A DNA stretch of 64,000 nucleotides from Natrarchaeobius oligotrophus (GCF_003841465.1 NZ_REFZ01000015.1:1-64000), one strand, 5' to 3'. Shown: positions 1 through 7,809, numbered from the stretch's first letter. The notes: a model not told the origin generated them from the sequence alone. Translations and numbers: made by a program.

Positions 1-20
1 GAGCCGACGCATAATCCGAG

Positions 21-59
21 ATGAGGAGGCTTCGTTGTGCACACTCGTCGCCTCCTCAT
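21..59. repeat. Inverted repeat beside truncated permease
   Basis: Perfect 10-bp arms ATGAGGAGGC (21-30) and GCCTCCTCAT (50-59) flank a centre containing the palindrome TGTGCACA (36-43). It lies about 55 nt past the premature stop of the truncated permease. It could be a transcription-terminating hairpin or the trace of a small mobile element; the sequence alone does not decide. Confidence 0.5.
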
Positions 60-114
60 TCCTCTCGAAAAGATGCCTCGATAAGCCGCCGCTGTCACGT
101 GGTTTCTCGCTTAG

Positions 115-537
115 CTAAAGACGGATAATCGGTTCACCGGCCACAGACCACAGCGGCATGACGTTGAATCCGGGAATAATGAAAGCCATGGCAGACGGCA
201 GGGCGACCGCTTCGAAGGCAGCTACGGTGACATACCCAAAGATAATCGCCCAGGTACAAATGAACGAACCGATCGGTCCTAACGCACGGAGACTGTAGAC
301 GTGTTCACCACCGACGAGGGGCATCGAAGAAGCGAGTTCGCTGTAGATGATGGCGACGAACCCAACGACGATTCCGCCTAAGACAAAGGCGGATATCGCT
401 CCTAACGGTCCACCTTCACTGATCCACTCTCCTGTTAATATGATCCATCCCCACCCGATCATCGCACCGAACGAAAGGATCAACACTTCTTTCGACGACA
501 ACGTCTTTGCGAGACCGCTGTGTGTAGTTTCAGCCAT
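115..537 (-). pseudogene. Truncated APC-family amino acid permease (N-terminal fragment)
   Basis: This encodes 141 residues beginning MAETTHSG, with the APC-superfamily signature SFGAMIGWGWIILTG around residues 15-30 and about three to four hydrophobic segments. Full APC permeases are about 450-550 residues with 12 membrane helices, so at least two thirds is missing. The frame stops at TAG (115-117). None of the three minus-strand frames below that resumes a membrane protein before the window edge, so the loss looks real and not a single frameshift. The start ATG (535-537) is chosen because the upstream part of the open frame does not look like permease. An inverted repeat lies just downstream and a decayed transposase just upstream, which fits damage by mobile elements. 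Substrate unknown; probably non-functional. Confidence 0.75.
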
Positions 538-669
538 GTGTTGATTTTTGGATGATCTCTCGATCAGTAATGATAGAATGTATAGTGTCAAGACAGTCAG
601 GCTTGATAGCGCAAGGGAATTCGCCTCGAGACAGATGATTCATCGCTCTCGTGTAGCACTTTGTTGATT

Positions 670-868
670 TCACAGCGTCGCTTTGATAGCGTGTCTGAGC
701 GCTTTTCTCCCCGTTTTCGGAATAGTTTCCGCCGAAGTTGGAAGGCTCGGAGATACTGTGTGAGCGTATTTTTTTGAGATGGCTCTCGCAGGTATTGACG
801 TGAACGTCGTCGTCGTCCGCATATTCGCCATTACCGTGGACGACGCATTCGACCGAGCTATCTAACAA
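670..868 (-). pseudogene. Decayed IS1595/ISH4-type transposase, C-terminal remnant
   Basis: Minus-strand translation from 868 gives SVECVVHGNGEY...DVHVNTCESH, which resembles the end of the catalytic domain of IS1595-family (ISH4-like) transposases, where HVNTCESH is characteristic. In a shifted frame, about 720-770, the text becomes NTLTQYLRAFQLRRKLFRK, which is the conserved C-terminal helix of the same family. A third frame gives ALRHAIKATL followed by TGA at 670-672, a natural-looking terminus. So one transposase tail is broken by at least two frameshifts, and the segment usually found between CESH and the helix is deleted. No 5' half was found; an in-frame TGA sits just above 868. It is certainly inactive. 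Confidence 0.7.
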
Positions 869-907
869 TCAGTACAGAGCAAGGGGATGCCGTAGAACAC
901 GTCCTCG

Positions 908-1705
908 TCAGCCTTCTCGCATAACTGCTAACCGGAACTGCTCGAACGACCGAATTACCTCGACAAACTCACCGGGATCAACTGGTTTTTCGAGGATTGC
1001 ATCTTCGTCTGCATCGTGGTCGAGGTCACGGGCTTCAATCAGGGTTTCGTTCAACCCGGTGAGGACGATCACTGGAACGTGATTCAGTTCAGGGTGGTGT
1101 TTGATTTCGTGCAGTACGTCTTCGCCGTCCACTTTCGGCAGTTTCAGGTCCAACATGACAATATCCGGTTGTGGAGTGTCCTCGTACGCTCCGCGCTGAT
1201 GAATGAAGTCGAGCGCTGCTTGGCCGTCGCTGACGGTATGAAGCGTGTTTTCGATGTTGCCCTCAGAGAAGGCTTCCTCGATGAGACGAACATCACCGGG
1301 ATTGTCTTCGACGAGTAGAATTACTGCTTCCGATGATCTGCTTTCCGTAGCGTGACGAGAGGGAGAACGTTGGTTCAGCGCTGTGGCGAGTTGCTCACCC
1401 CGTTCAGTCAACTCTACCACATCCCGCTCCTGTTCGTACTGAACGACTTCCATCTCGGCTAACTTCGGAATGTGCGAGTGGTAAAGAGACATATAGACCT
1501 GTTTGACCTCCTCTGCGGGAATTTCTTGGATCGAACGGCTGCCGTTTCTCTGAATAACTTCCTCGGCCGCATCTGCCAGCGCAACCGAAACCCCGTGTTC
1601 ATCGAGACAGTCGATGAGTGCGCGACGATGTGTATGACTCAACAATCGGTATACGTCCTCTTCCGAAAGATCCCCTCCTGCGATTCGAAGTTGCTCCTCA
1701 CTCAT
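908..1705 (-). CDS. DUF7344-type winged-helix protein fused to response-regulator receiver domain
   Basis: 265 residues. Residues about 15-105 match the haloarchaeal winged-helix domain often called DUF7344 (LSHTHRRALIDCL, then VYMSLYHSHIPKLAEMEVV and ELTERGEQLA), a likely DNA-binding unit. Residues about 128-258 form a CheY-like receiver: acidic pair in VEDNPGD, phosphoacceptor Asp186 in MLDLKLPKVDG, switch Thr in VIVLTG and Lys in LEKPV. It should switch DNA binding on phosphorylation by a histidine kinase, but none is encoded nearby. The DNA-binding-first order is the reverse of classical response regulators. The start at 1705 (MSEEQLRIAGG) is preferred over an upstream in-frame codon at 1777 because the extra 24 residues look non-coding. 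A Bat-like regulator lies 73 nt upstream on the same strand. Confidence 0.85.
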   Translation of the reverse strand: MSEEQLRIAGGDLSEEDVYRLLSHTHRRALIDCLDEHGVSVALADAAEEVIQRNGSRSIQEIPAEEVKQVYMSLYHSHIPKLAEMEVVQYEQERDVVELTERGEQLATALNQRSPSRHATESRSSEAVILLVEDNPGDVRLIEEAFSEGNIENTLHTVSDGQAALDFIHQRGAYEDTPQPDIVMLDLKLPKVDGEDVLHEIKHHPELNHVPVIVLTGLNETLIEARDLDHDADEDAILEKPVDPGEFVEVIRSFEQFRLAVMREG

Positions 1706-1778
1706 TACGAGGGATACCCTCGTGAAGGGGAAGAGATGAGGACTTGCACTCTGCAAGTCTTTACGTGTAGATGACATC

Positions 1779-2438
1779 TCATTGATCCCTTGAGTTGTCT
1801 TCGACGGTCAGCGTAGACAGGACGAGGTTCTCGGTTCCGCGGCGCAGGAGTTCGGAGAGGGCTTGATGAGAAATATCAAGTTTGTCGGCAAGCGCGTCGG
1901 TCGTTGTTTCTCTCGGGACGCGAAAGTAGCCGTGTTCGACTGCGGTGACGAGCGCGTCTCGTTGTGCCGGTGTGAGATTGTCGTAGCGCTGGTGTGGTAT
2001 CTCCGGCTCGTACAGTTGTGTGAGTCGAAACGTGTGACCGGCGTCGATCACGTTCTCGCGGAAGGCGTCGAACTGATCGCGGGTGGCGAAACGCAGTTTC
2101 AGTTGCCACTCACGCTCGGAAAATTCCGCTTCGAGAATCGATCCTTCTTTCTCGGTGTACCCATCGATACGACGTTGAACTTCTTCAGCCCACTCGACCT
2201 GGTAGAACGCCTCTTCATCGAATCGAGCACCATCTACAATCTGCTCTATCGACGAATCTGAACGAAATGCCTCGGTGACGGCATCGAATTCGGAGTGAGA
2301 CACCCAGAGACATGGCATGACCCATTTCGTGCTGTGGGCAGCGATTCGTTCCGCTTCGATCTCGATGTCAGGCACGGTTTGCGCCGTGTGTTCGAGCGCG
2401 AGTGCTTCGGGTGGAAGCGAGACGGATGCAACCAGCAT
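1779..2438 (-). CDS. Bat-like HTH-10 transcriptional regulator
   Basis: 219 residues. The N-terminal ~150 residues form the sensory-like domain seen in haloarchaeal bacterio-opsin-activator relatives (WVMPCLWV near residue 40, RLTQLYEPE near 145). Residues about 155-215 are the HTH-10 DNA-binding domain: LTPAQRDALVTAVEHGYFRVPRETT followed by the helix-turn-helix LADKLDISHQALSELLRRGT. It probably regulates transcription; the ligand and targets are not evident. It lies 73 nt upstream of the DUF7344-receiver gene on the same strand and may be co-transcribed with it. Codon use is less GC-biased than that of the men operon that follows, which supports separate acquisition. Confidence 0.85.
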   Translation of the reverse strand: MLVASVSLPPEALALEHTAQTVPDIEIEAERIAAHSTKWVMPCLWVSHSEFDAVTEAFRSDSSIEQIVDGARFDEEAFYQVEWAEEVQRRIDGYTEKEGSILEAEFSEREWQLKLRFATRDQFDAFRENVIDAGHTFRLTQLYEPEIPHQRYDNLTPAQRDALVTAVEHGYFRVPRETTTDALADKLDISHQALSELLRRGTENLVLSTLTVEDNSRDQ

Positions 2439-2854
2439 AGTGTTGGTAGTGTATCCAGCGGCAAAAGGCGGGCGGGGAAGAAGTCACGATAAATTGGAAT
2501 TACGTGCTCCACGGTTGGACTGACCGACCACTCTCCTTCGCATATCGAGTCTCGTCCGTACCACATTCGCACTGTGGGTTCACCATAGGTCGAGAATTAC
2601 TGTGTGTGCGACTCCTCTCGTGACGGAGTGGCTGACCTGATTACTGAATACGCCGATTACGACTCGTTCACCCGTGAACTACACCATCCGATCCGGGTGC
2701 AAATCTCTCAAATCGCGTGACTTCTCCTCCGATCTCGTTTGTAACGGTGGCAGATCCCGAAAACGTGGACGAGGCCAGACGCATCGGACTCCGCGGAACG
2801 CGTGACCTCCACCGACGGGAACCTTATCACGGATCGCCCGCCAATCTCGAGGCG
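2439..2854. other. Intergenic region with possible coding relic
   Basis: AT-richer than the flanks. A minus-strand TATA-like AATTTATCG near 2489-2497 could serve the HTH-10 gene. On the plus strand, 2589-2720 reads without interruption to a stop (ending HHPIRVQISQIA) in protein-like composition but has no start codon of its own; it may be a relic of a lost gene. Nothing else recognisable; menD or menF are not here. Confidence 0.4.
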
Positions 2855-3796
2855 ATGGTTTCGGAACTCTTCGACGACGAGCGCTGGGAGCCCGTCACGC
2901 CGCTGAACGACGACTTCCGCGACGTCACGTACCACCGCGCGGTCGATTCGGGAACGGTCCGGATCGCCATCGACCGCCCCGAGGTCAGAAACGCCTTCCG
3001 GCCGGGGACCGTCGACGAACTGTACGACGCCCTCGATCACGCGAAGCGTCAGACCGACGTGGGCTGCGTGTTGTTGACCGGCAACGGACCGTCGCCGAAG
3101 GACGGCGGCTGGGCGTTCTGTTCCGGCGGCGACCAGACGATTCGCGGCGAGGACGGCTACCAGTACGAGGACGCCGACACGGGCGAACCCGGCGGCAGCG
3201 AACCCGGCGGCGAGGACGGAACGCGAGCGCGGGCGGCGAAACAGGGCCGACTCCACATCCTCGAGGTCCAGCGACTCGTTCGCCACATCCCGAAGGTGGT
3301 CGTCTGCGTCGTCCCCGGCTGGGCGGTCGGCGGCGGCCACTCGCTGCACGTCGTCTGCGACCTGACGCTTGCGAGCGCCGAGCACGCGAAGTTCCTCCAG
3401 ACCGATCCGGACGTCGCGAGCTACGACGCCGGCTTCGGCTCGGCCTATCTCGCGAAACAGATTGGTCAGAAGAAAGCCCGCGAGGTGTTCTTCCTCGGAA
3501 AGACCTACTCCGCCGAAGAGGCCGCCGAGATGGGCATGGTCAACGAGGTCGTTTCCCACCACGAACTCGAGGAGACCGCCCTCGAGTGGGGCGACCGCAT
3601 CAACTCCAAGAGCCCGACTGCGATGCGCATGCTGAAGTACGGCTTCAACATGACCGACGACGGCATGATCGGCCAGCAGGTGTTCGCCGGCGAGGCGACC
3701 CGCCTGGGCTACATGACCGACGAGGCGAAGGAGGGACGGGACGCGTTCGTCGAGGGCCGAGAGCCCGAGTTCGACGAGTATCCCTGGCACTACTGA
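2855..3796 (+). CDS. menB: 1,4-dihydroxy-2-naphthoyl-CoA synthase
   Basis: 313 residues of the crotonase fold. MenB cyclises o-succinylbenzoyl-CoA to dihydroxynaphthoyl-CoA in menaquinone synthesis. Visible hallmarks are the oxyanion-hole segment FCSGGDQ (Ser90), GWAVGGGHSLHVVCDL, the YDAGFGSAYLA catalytic loop, the FFLGKTYSAEEA block and a C-terminal FDEYPWHY. A Gly/Glu-rich insert after GEDGYQYE lies in the disordered loop typical of the family. The ATG at 2855 is chosen because the 46 residues upstream in the open frame do not match the family. It is the first gene of the men cluster, but menF and menD are not found upstream in the window. Next gene 285 nt downstream. Confidence 0.93.
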   Translation: MVSELFDDERWEPVTPLNDDFRDVTYHRAVDSGTVRIAIDRPEVRNAFRPGTVDELYDALDHAKRQTDVGCVLLTGNGPSPKDGGWAFCSGGDQTIRGEDGYQYEDADTGEPGGSEPGGEDGTRARAAKQGRLHILEVQRLVRHIPKVVVCVVPGWAVGGGHSLHVVCDLTLASAEHAKFLQTDPDVASYDAGFGSAYLAKQIGQKKAREVFFLGKTYSAEEAAEMGMVNEVVSHHELEETALEWGDRINSKSPTAMRMLKYGFNMTDDGMIGQQVFAGEATRLGYMTDEAKEGRDAFVEGREPEFDEYPWHY

Positions 3797-4081
3797 CCGG
3801 TATCGCCGGATACCGTCGGCCGGCTTCTCGACCGTCAGCGGCCGCTCGTCCGCCGATCGTCTGATTCGTCGTCGAAGGCGGGCGAATGGTTCGGATCTCC
3901 CCGGCAACACGTTCCGGTACCTGACGCCGGAGATCGAATCGCCCTCAAGTTGGCATTCCGTCTCGAGGGATCGGTATTCGGAACTTCGGCCCGGCTAGAG
4001 ACGGGTGGTGGCGTCACTCGAGATGGAAGATACGGCAGCGAAGCGCAACGTTTTGGGCGTTGCGTCCCCGACTCTCGGACG

Positions 4082-5359
4082 ATGACCCTCCCCGATCGGT
4101 CCTCGCTCTCCCGCCGCGAGTACGCCCGCGCGCTGGTAGCCGCGGGTGGCGTCGCGGCGCTTTCGGCGTGTCTCGGCGTCGACGGGAACGACGGGGAACG
4201 CGACGTTCCACCGGGGACGAGCGATCCCGACGCGCTGCCCGAGCGCCAGCACGCCTGGAACGAGGCCCTCGAGACCGACGCGGACGGCAACGTCCGCCTC
4301 CCGGAACATCACGTTCTGGTTCCGCTTTCGCTGCGAGACGACCCGGACGAAGTTGCCAGCGAAACCACCGAGGACGCTCTCAGAACCCTCGAACGCGCCT
4401 ACGAGTGGAGCAACGACGGGTTGGTCTTTACGGTCGGCTACGCGCCGGCGTACTTCGACCGGTTCGACGAGTCGATGCCGCCGTCGGTCGACCTGCCCGA
4501 TCCCGAGGCGCTGACCGACCGCGAGAGCCCCGAGTTCGACGAGTTCGACGCCGTGATCCACCTCGCGAGCGATCGACCCGACGTCGTACTCGAGGCCGAG
4601 GAGGGACTGTTCGGCGAACGCGAGACGCTCAACGGCGTCGACGTCGAGGCGACGCTCGCGGACGTCTTCGAGCGGATCGACGACAGACGCCGGACCGGAT
4701 TCGTCGGTCCCGGTCTCCCGGCCGAACGGACGGACGTTTCGGGCGTTCCGGAGTCGATTCCCGAAGAAGCGCCGTTTTTCATGGGTTTTCGGTCCGGCTT
4801 CAGGGAGAGCCAGGCGACCGAGGATCGCGTGACGATCGACGAGGGACCGTTCGCCGGCGGCACGACCCAGCACGTCTCCTCGATGGACCTCCAGCTCGAG
4901 GTCTGGTTCGAACAGGACAACCACTACCAGCGCGTTTCGAAGATGTTCAGCCCGGAACACGCCGAGGACGACCTCGTCGGCGAACACGGCGAACGTCTCG
5001 GCGCGACCAGCGGACTGACCGACGAGCGCATCGAGGCGACGTCGGCCGACGCCCGCGAACGCGGCGTCGTCGGTCACGCACAGAAGGCGGCTCGAGCCCG
5101 GGAGGACGGCGATCCGCTGCTCCTCCGGCGGGATTTCAACACCGTCGACGGCGACCGACCCGGCCTGCACTTCCTCTCGCTGCAGCGCGGGATCGACGAG
5201 TTCGTTCGCGTGCGCGAGGCGATGACCGGTGCGGATCTCGACGTCCCGTTCGCGAACAACGGCATCCGCCACTACATCTTCGTCAACCGCCGCGGGAACT
5301 TCCTGATTCCGCCGCGGCCGCTGCGGTCGCTTCCCTCGCCCGATCCGGATCCGACGTGA
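4082..5359 (+). CDS. Tat-exported DyP-type peroxidase-like lipoprotein (DUF7405-like)
   Basis: 425 residues. It starts with a Tat signal (SRREYARALVAAGGVAALSAC) whose lipobox places Cys30 at the mature N-terminus, so it is probably a membrane-anchored extracellular protein. The body matches the dye-decolorising peroxidase/EfeB fold: a candidate proximal heme ligand His332 in GHAQKAAR, a candidate distal Arg in LLLRRDF (349-350), and LHFLSLQRGIDEFVRVREAM, which parallels the C-terminal block of EfeB. The catalytic GXXDG motif appears as GFRSG (235-239), so the acid-base Asp is Ser238 and classical peroxidase chemistry is doubtful. It is followed 48 nt later by a His/Asp-repeat lipoprotein. By analogy with EfeB it may act in heme or iron handling; this is inference. 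Confidence 0.75.
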   Translation: MTLPDRSSLSRREYARALVAAGGVAALSACLGVDGNDGERDVPPGTSDPDALPERQHAWNEALETDADGNVRLPEHHVLVPLSLRDDPDEVASETTEDALRTLERAYEWSNDGLVFTVGYAPAYFDRFDESMPPSVDLPDPEALTDRESPEFDEFDAVIHLASDRPDVVLEAEEGLFGERETLNGVDVEATLADVFERIDDRRRTGFVGPGLPAERTDVSGVPESIPEEAPFFMGFRSGFRESQATEDRVTIDEGPFAGGTTQHVSSMDLQLEVWFEQDNHYQRVSKMFSPEHAEDDLVGEHGERLGATSGLTDERIEATSADARERGVVGHAQKAARAREDGDPLLLRRDFNTVDGDRPGLHFLSLQRGIDEFVRVREAMTGADLDVPFANNGIRHYIFVNRRGNFLIPPRPLRSLPSPDPDPT

Positions 5360-5407
5360 ACAGTTCGAAAATCGACGACCACGACGACGCCACAACCACC
5401 ACGACAC

Positions 5408-6865
5408 ATGCAGAATCCAGACACGATCGATCGACGCGCGTTCGTTCGCCTCGGCGCGGCGACGGGGACGCTCGCGCTCGCGGGCTGTTTCGGAACCGAA
5501 GACGAAAACGGCACGGACGCGGACCCGGACGACGATTCGGGGGACGAGGCGGGCGACGGAACCGGAGACGACGTCACCGCCGCACCCGAGCTCATCGAGG
5601 TCGAGGATCCGCCCGAGGCGGTCTACGTGCCGACCCACCGCGAGGCGATGCGGATGCTCGAGCCGATCCACGAAGGCGATTTCGCGCTCGCGCCGATGCT
5701 CTCGTACCCGCACCCGTTCTGGGTGATCGCGGGCGGCGGCGACGACGACGAGGTCGAGCGCGTCGACCCCGAGGACGGACGCGGCGTCCACATGATGTTC
5801 ACCCTCTGGGACGCCGAGACCGGGATCGTCCTCCCCGTCGACGAGGGTGCCCAGCTTCGCGTGCTCCGGGACGGCGAGCCTGTCGGATCGCCGCGGTCTC
5901 CGTGGGCGATGATCTCCCAGGAGATGGGGTTTCACTTCGGGGACAACGTTCCGCTCCCCGAGGACGGGACGTACACGGTCGAAGTGACGGTTCCGTCTAT
6001 TTCGACCCGCAAGACCGGCGACCTCGAGGGCCGCCTGGAACAAAGCGAGACGATGACGTTCGAGTTCGTCTACGACGACGAGTTCCGCCACGAGGTCGTC
6101 GAGGGCGTCGAATACCTCGACGAGGAGCTGTGGGGCCAACGCGGCGCGCTCGAGCCGATGGAGCACGGCCACGACGGCCACGACGATCATGGCGGGGACG
6201 ACGATCACGGTGACCACGACGGCCACGACGATCACGACGGCCACGACGATCACGACGATCACGACGATCACGACGACCACGACGACCACGACGATCACGA
6301 CGACCACGACGGCCACGACGATCACGACGATCACGACGATCACGACGACCACGACGACCACGACGATCACGACGACCACGACGGCCACGACGATCACGGC
6401 GGACACCACGTCCCGTACTCCGCATTGCCCCGAATCGAGGCCTATCCCGGCACCCGTCTCGTCGACCCGAACGCGGACGAGGTAGCCGTGGAGACGAGCG
6501 ACCTCCCGCGAAGCGGCGACGCGGCGGTATTCGCCACGCTGCTGGAGTCGGGTTCGCGGCTCGCGGACGGCGACGAGGGATATCTGCTCGTCTCGCCCCG
6601 GACGCCGTACAACCGCGTACCGCTCGCGGATATGTCGATCGTCGCGACCGTCGAACGGGATGGCGAGGTCGTCGCCGAACCCGCGCTCGAGCAGACGCTC
6701 GACGACGAGTACGACCTCCACTACGGCGCGTCGGTCGAGGGCGTCCAGCCGGGCGATTCGGTCACGATCGCGTTCGAGTCGCCGGCGCAGGTCGCCCGGC
6801 ACATGGGGTACGAGACGGCGTTTCTCGAGATGCCCCCGGTCGAACTCGTCGTCGAGGAGCCATGA
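5408..6865 (+). CDS. Tat lipoprotein with 83-residue His/Asp repeat (DUF7350/FetP-like)
   Basis: 485 residues. The Tat signal with DRRAFVRLG and lipobox LAGC makes Cys27 the lipidated residue, followed by an acidic linker. Residues about 60-245 include GFHFGDNVPLPEDGTYTVEV, which recalls the P19/FetP periplasmic iron- and copper-binding family (HYG-N-v then G-Y-v). Residues 252-334 are almost only His, Asp and Gly in HDD units: a large low-affinity metal sink. A second beta-rich domain (about 335-485), probably the haloarchaeal DUF7350, ends the protein. Its last codon overlaps the next gene (ATGA at 6862-6865). It most likely binds divalent metal at the cell surface; which metal is unknown. 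The repeat DNA contains a perfect 72-bp duplication. Confidence 0.75.
   Translation: MQNPDTIDRRAFVRLGAATGTLALAGCFGTEDENGTDADPDDDSGDEAGDGTGDDVTAAPELIEVEDPPEAVYVPTHREAMRMLEPIHEGDFALAPMLSYPHPFWVIAGGGDDDEVERVDPEDGRGVHMMFTLWDAETGIVLPVDEGAQLRVLRDGEPVGSPRSPWAMISQEMGFHFGDNVPLPEDGTYTVEVTVPSISTRKTGDLEGRLEQSETMTFEFVYDDEFRHEVVEGVEYLDEELWGQRGALEPMEHGHDGHDDHGGDDDHGDHDGHDDHDGHDDHDDHDDHDDHDDHDDHDDHDGHDDHDDHDDHDDHDDHDDHDDHDGHDDHGGHHVPYSALPRIEAYPGTRLVDPNADEVAVETSDLPRSGDAAVFATLLESGSRLADGDEGYLLVSPRTPYNRVPLADMSIVATVERDGEVVAEPALEQTLDDEYDLHYGASVEGVQPGDSVTIAFESPAQVARHMGYETAFLEMPPVELVVEEP
6239..6382 (+). repeat. Perfect 72-bp tandem duplication in His/Asp repeat
   Basis: Units 6239-6310 and 6311-6382 are identical base for base, including the mixture of GAT and GAC codons. 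Each encodes a 24-residue block beginning GHDDHDD; a partial third unit starts at 6383. The wider repetitive region is 6161-6409. Identity at synonymous positions implies a recent duplication. Confidence 0.95.
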
Positions 6866-7707
6866 CGCTCGATCGATCCGACGCGTCGTACGGTCGCGTC
6901 CTGCTCTCCGTCTGTCTCCTCGCGGCGCTCGCGGCGGGGCTGGTCGTTCCGGCACCCGCACTCGCCGGCGATAGCGTGACCATCGTCTTCGTCGAGCCGA
7001 GCGAAGTCGACGCCGACTCCGGCGACTCGTTCGAACTCGACGTCGTGGTGAGCGATCACGGCGACTACAACGCCAACGGGATCGACGAGCTGTCGTTCGA
7101 CATCGAGTACGATCCCGACGTCTTCACCGTCGCCGACGTCGAACACCGGTCGATGCTCGCGGCGGGCGATCCCGACGCCGAGGTCGTCGGCTCCGCGGAG
7201 ATCGACGACGAGACGGGAACGGTGTCGATCGAGCAGGAACGCGAACCGTCGGGTGACGGAGCGATCGCGACCGAGCCCGCGGTGACGATCACCGTCGAGA
7301 TCGCCGACGACGTCTCGCCGACGACGGAGACGATCGACCTGACCAACGGCGCTGCGACGCTCGTCACCGACTACCCGCAGTCGGTGTTCGAACGCGACGC
7401 GACCGTCGCGATCGACGGCGGAGGCGAGCAGACCGACGCCGACGCAGACGCGAACGCCGACGGCGATCCCGACGGCGTCACGCTCGCCGACGATCCGGAC
7501 GAGGGCGGGTCCGGGGACGGTACCGGCGGAGCCGACGACGGCTCGAGCGCGGCGGACGACGAAAGCGGGGCTGGAGCCGCCGACGCGGGACAGAGCGAGG
7601 TCGCAGAGAGCGACGACGGCGATCCTATCCCGGGATTCGCCGCGACTGCGTCCATCGTCGCCGTCGTCGCTGCGCTCGCGTACGCGCTCGTCGCCAGCCG
7701 GTCCTGA
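6862..7707 (+). CDS. Secreted cohesin-like domain protein with PGF-CTERM sorting signal
   Basis: 281 residues. An N-terminal signal peptide (VLLSVCLLAALAAGLVVPAP, residues 14-33) is followed by a cohesin-like beta-sandwich at about 38-165 (VDADSGDSFELDVVV, then LSFDIEYDPDVFTVADVEH). An acidic, Ser/Gly-rich linker of about 75 residues leads to IPGFAATASIVAVVAALAYALVASRS at the end: the PGF motif, hydrophobic helix and basic tail of a PGF-CTERM archaeosortase substrate. The protein is therefore expected to be cut and lipid-anchored at the cell surface. It overlaps the previous gene by 4 nt and is surely co-transcribed. A role as scaffold or partner of the two upstream lipoproteins is inference. 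Confidence 0.75.
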   Translation: MTLDRSDASYGRVLLSVCLLAALAAGLVVPAPALAGDSVTIVFVEPSEVDADSGDSFELDVVVSDHGDYNANGIDELSFDIEYDPDVFTVADVEHRSMLAAGDPDAEVVGSAEIDDETGTVSIEQEREPSGDGAIATEPAVTITVEIADDVSPTTETIDLTNGAATLVTDYPQSVFERDATVAIDGGGEQTDADADANADGDPDGVTLADDPDEGGSGDGTGGADDGSSAADDESGAGAADAGQSEVAESDDGDPIPGFAATASIVAVVAALAYALVASRS

Positions 7708-7809
7708 CGGGCTGGCGAGCCGATCGCTGCGACCGCGATGGACGTCGACCACCGCTCGGGCGGTCGCAATGCCAACGTTGACACTCTCTCGAGTGGGACA
7801 CTCGAACGA

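Noticed and set aside
4060-6213. 717-residue plus-strand frame rich in Arg
   Set aside because: Out-of-frame reading of high-GC coding DNA; Arg/Pro/Gly-rich text with no domain.
6161-6409. CRISPR-like or microsatellite array
   Set aside because: Units are contiguous without spacers, are in frame and encode HDD; it is a coding tandem repeat.
6189-6485. Thr/Ile-rich 98-residue frame in the repeat
   Set aside because: A second reading of the same GAC/CAC repeat in another frame; the His/Asp frame has a signal peptide and flanking domains.
3995-6961. 988-residue minus-strand open frame with long Val/Ile runs
   Set aside because: It is the shadow of the two lipoprotein genes; the Val/Ile run is the antisense of the His/Asp repeat, and no domain is recognisable.
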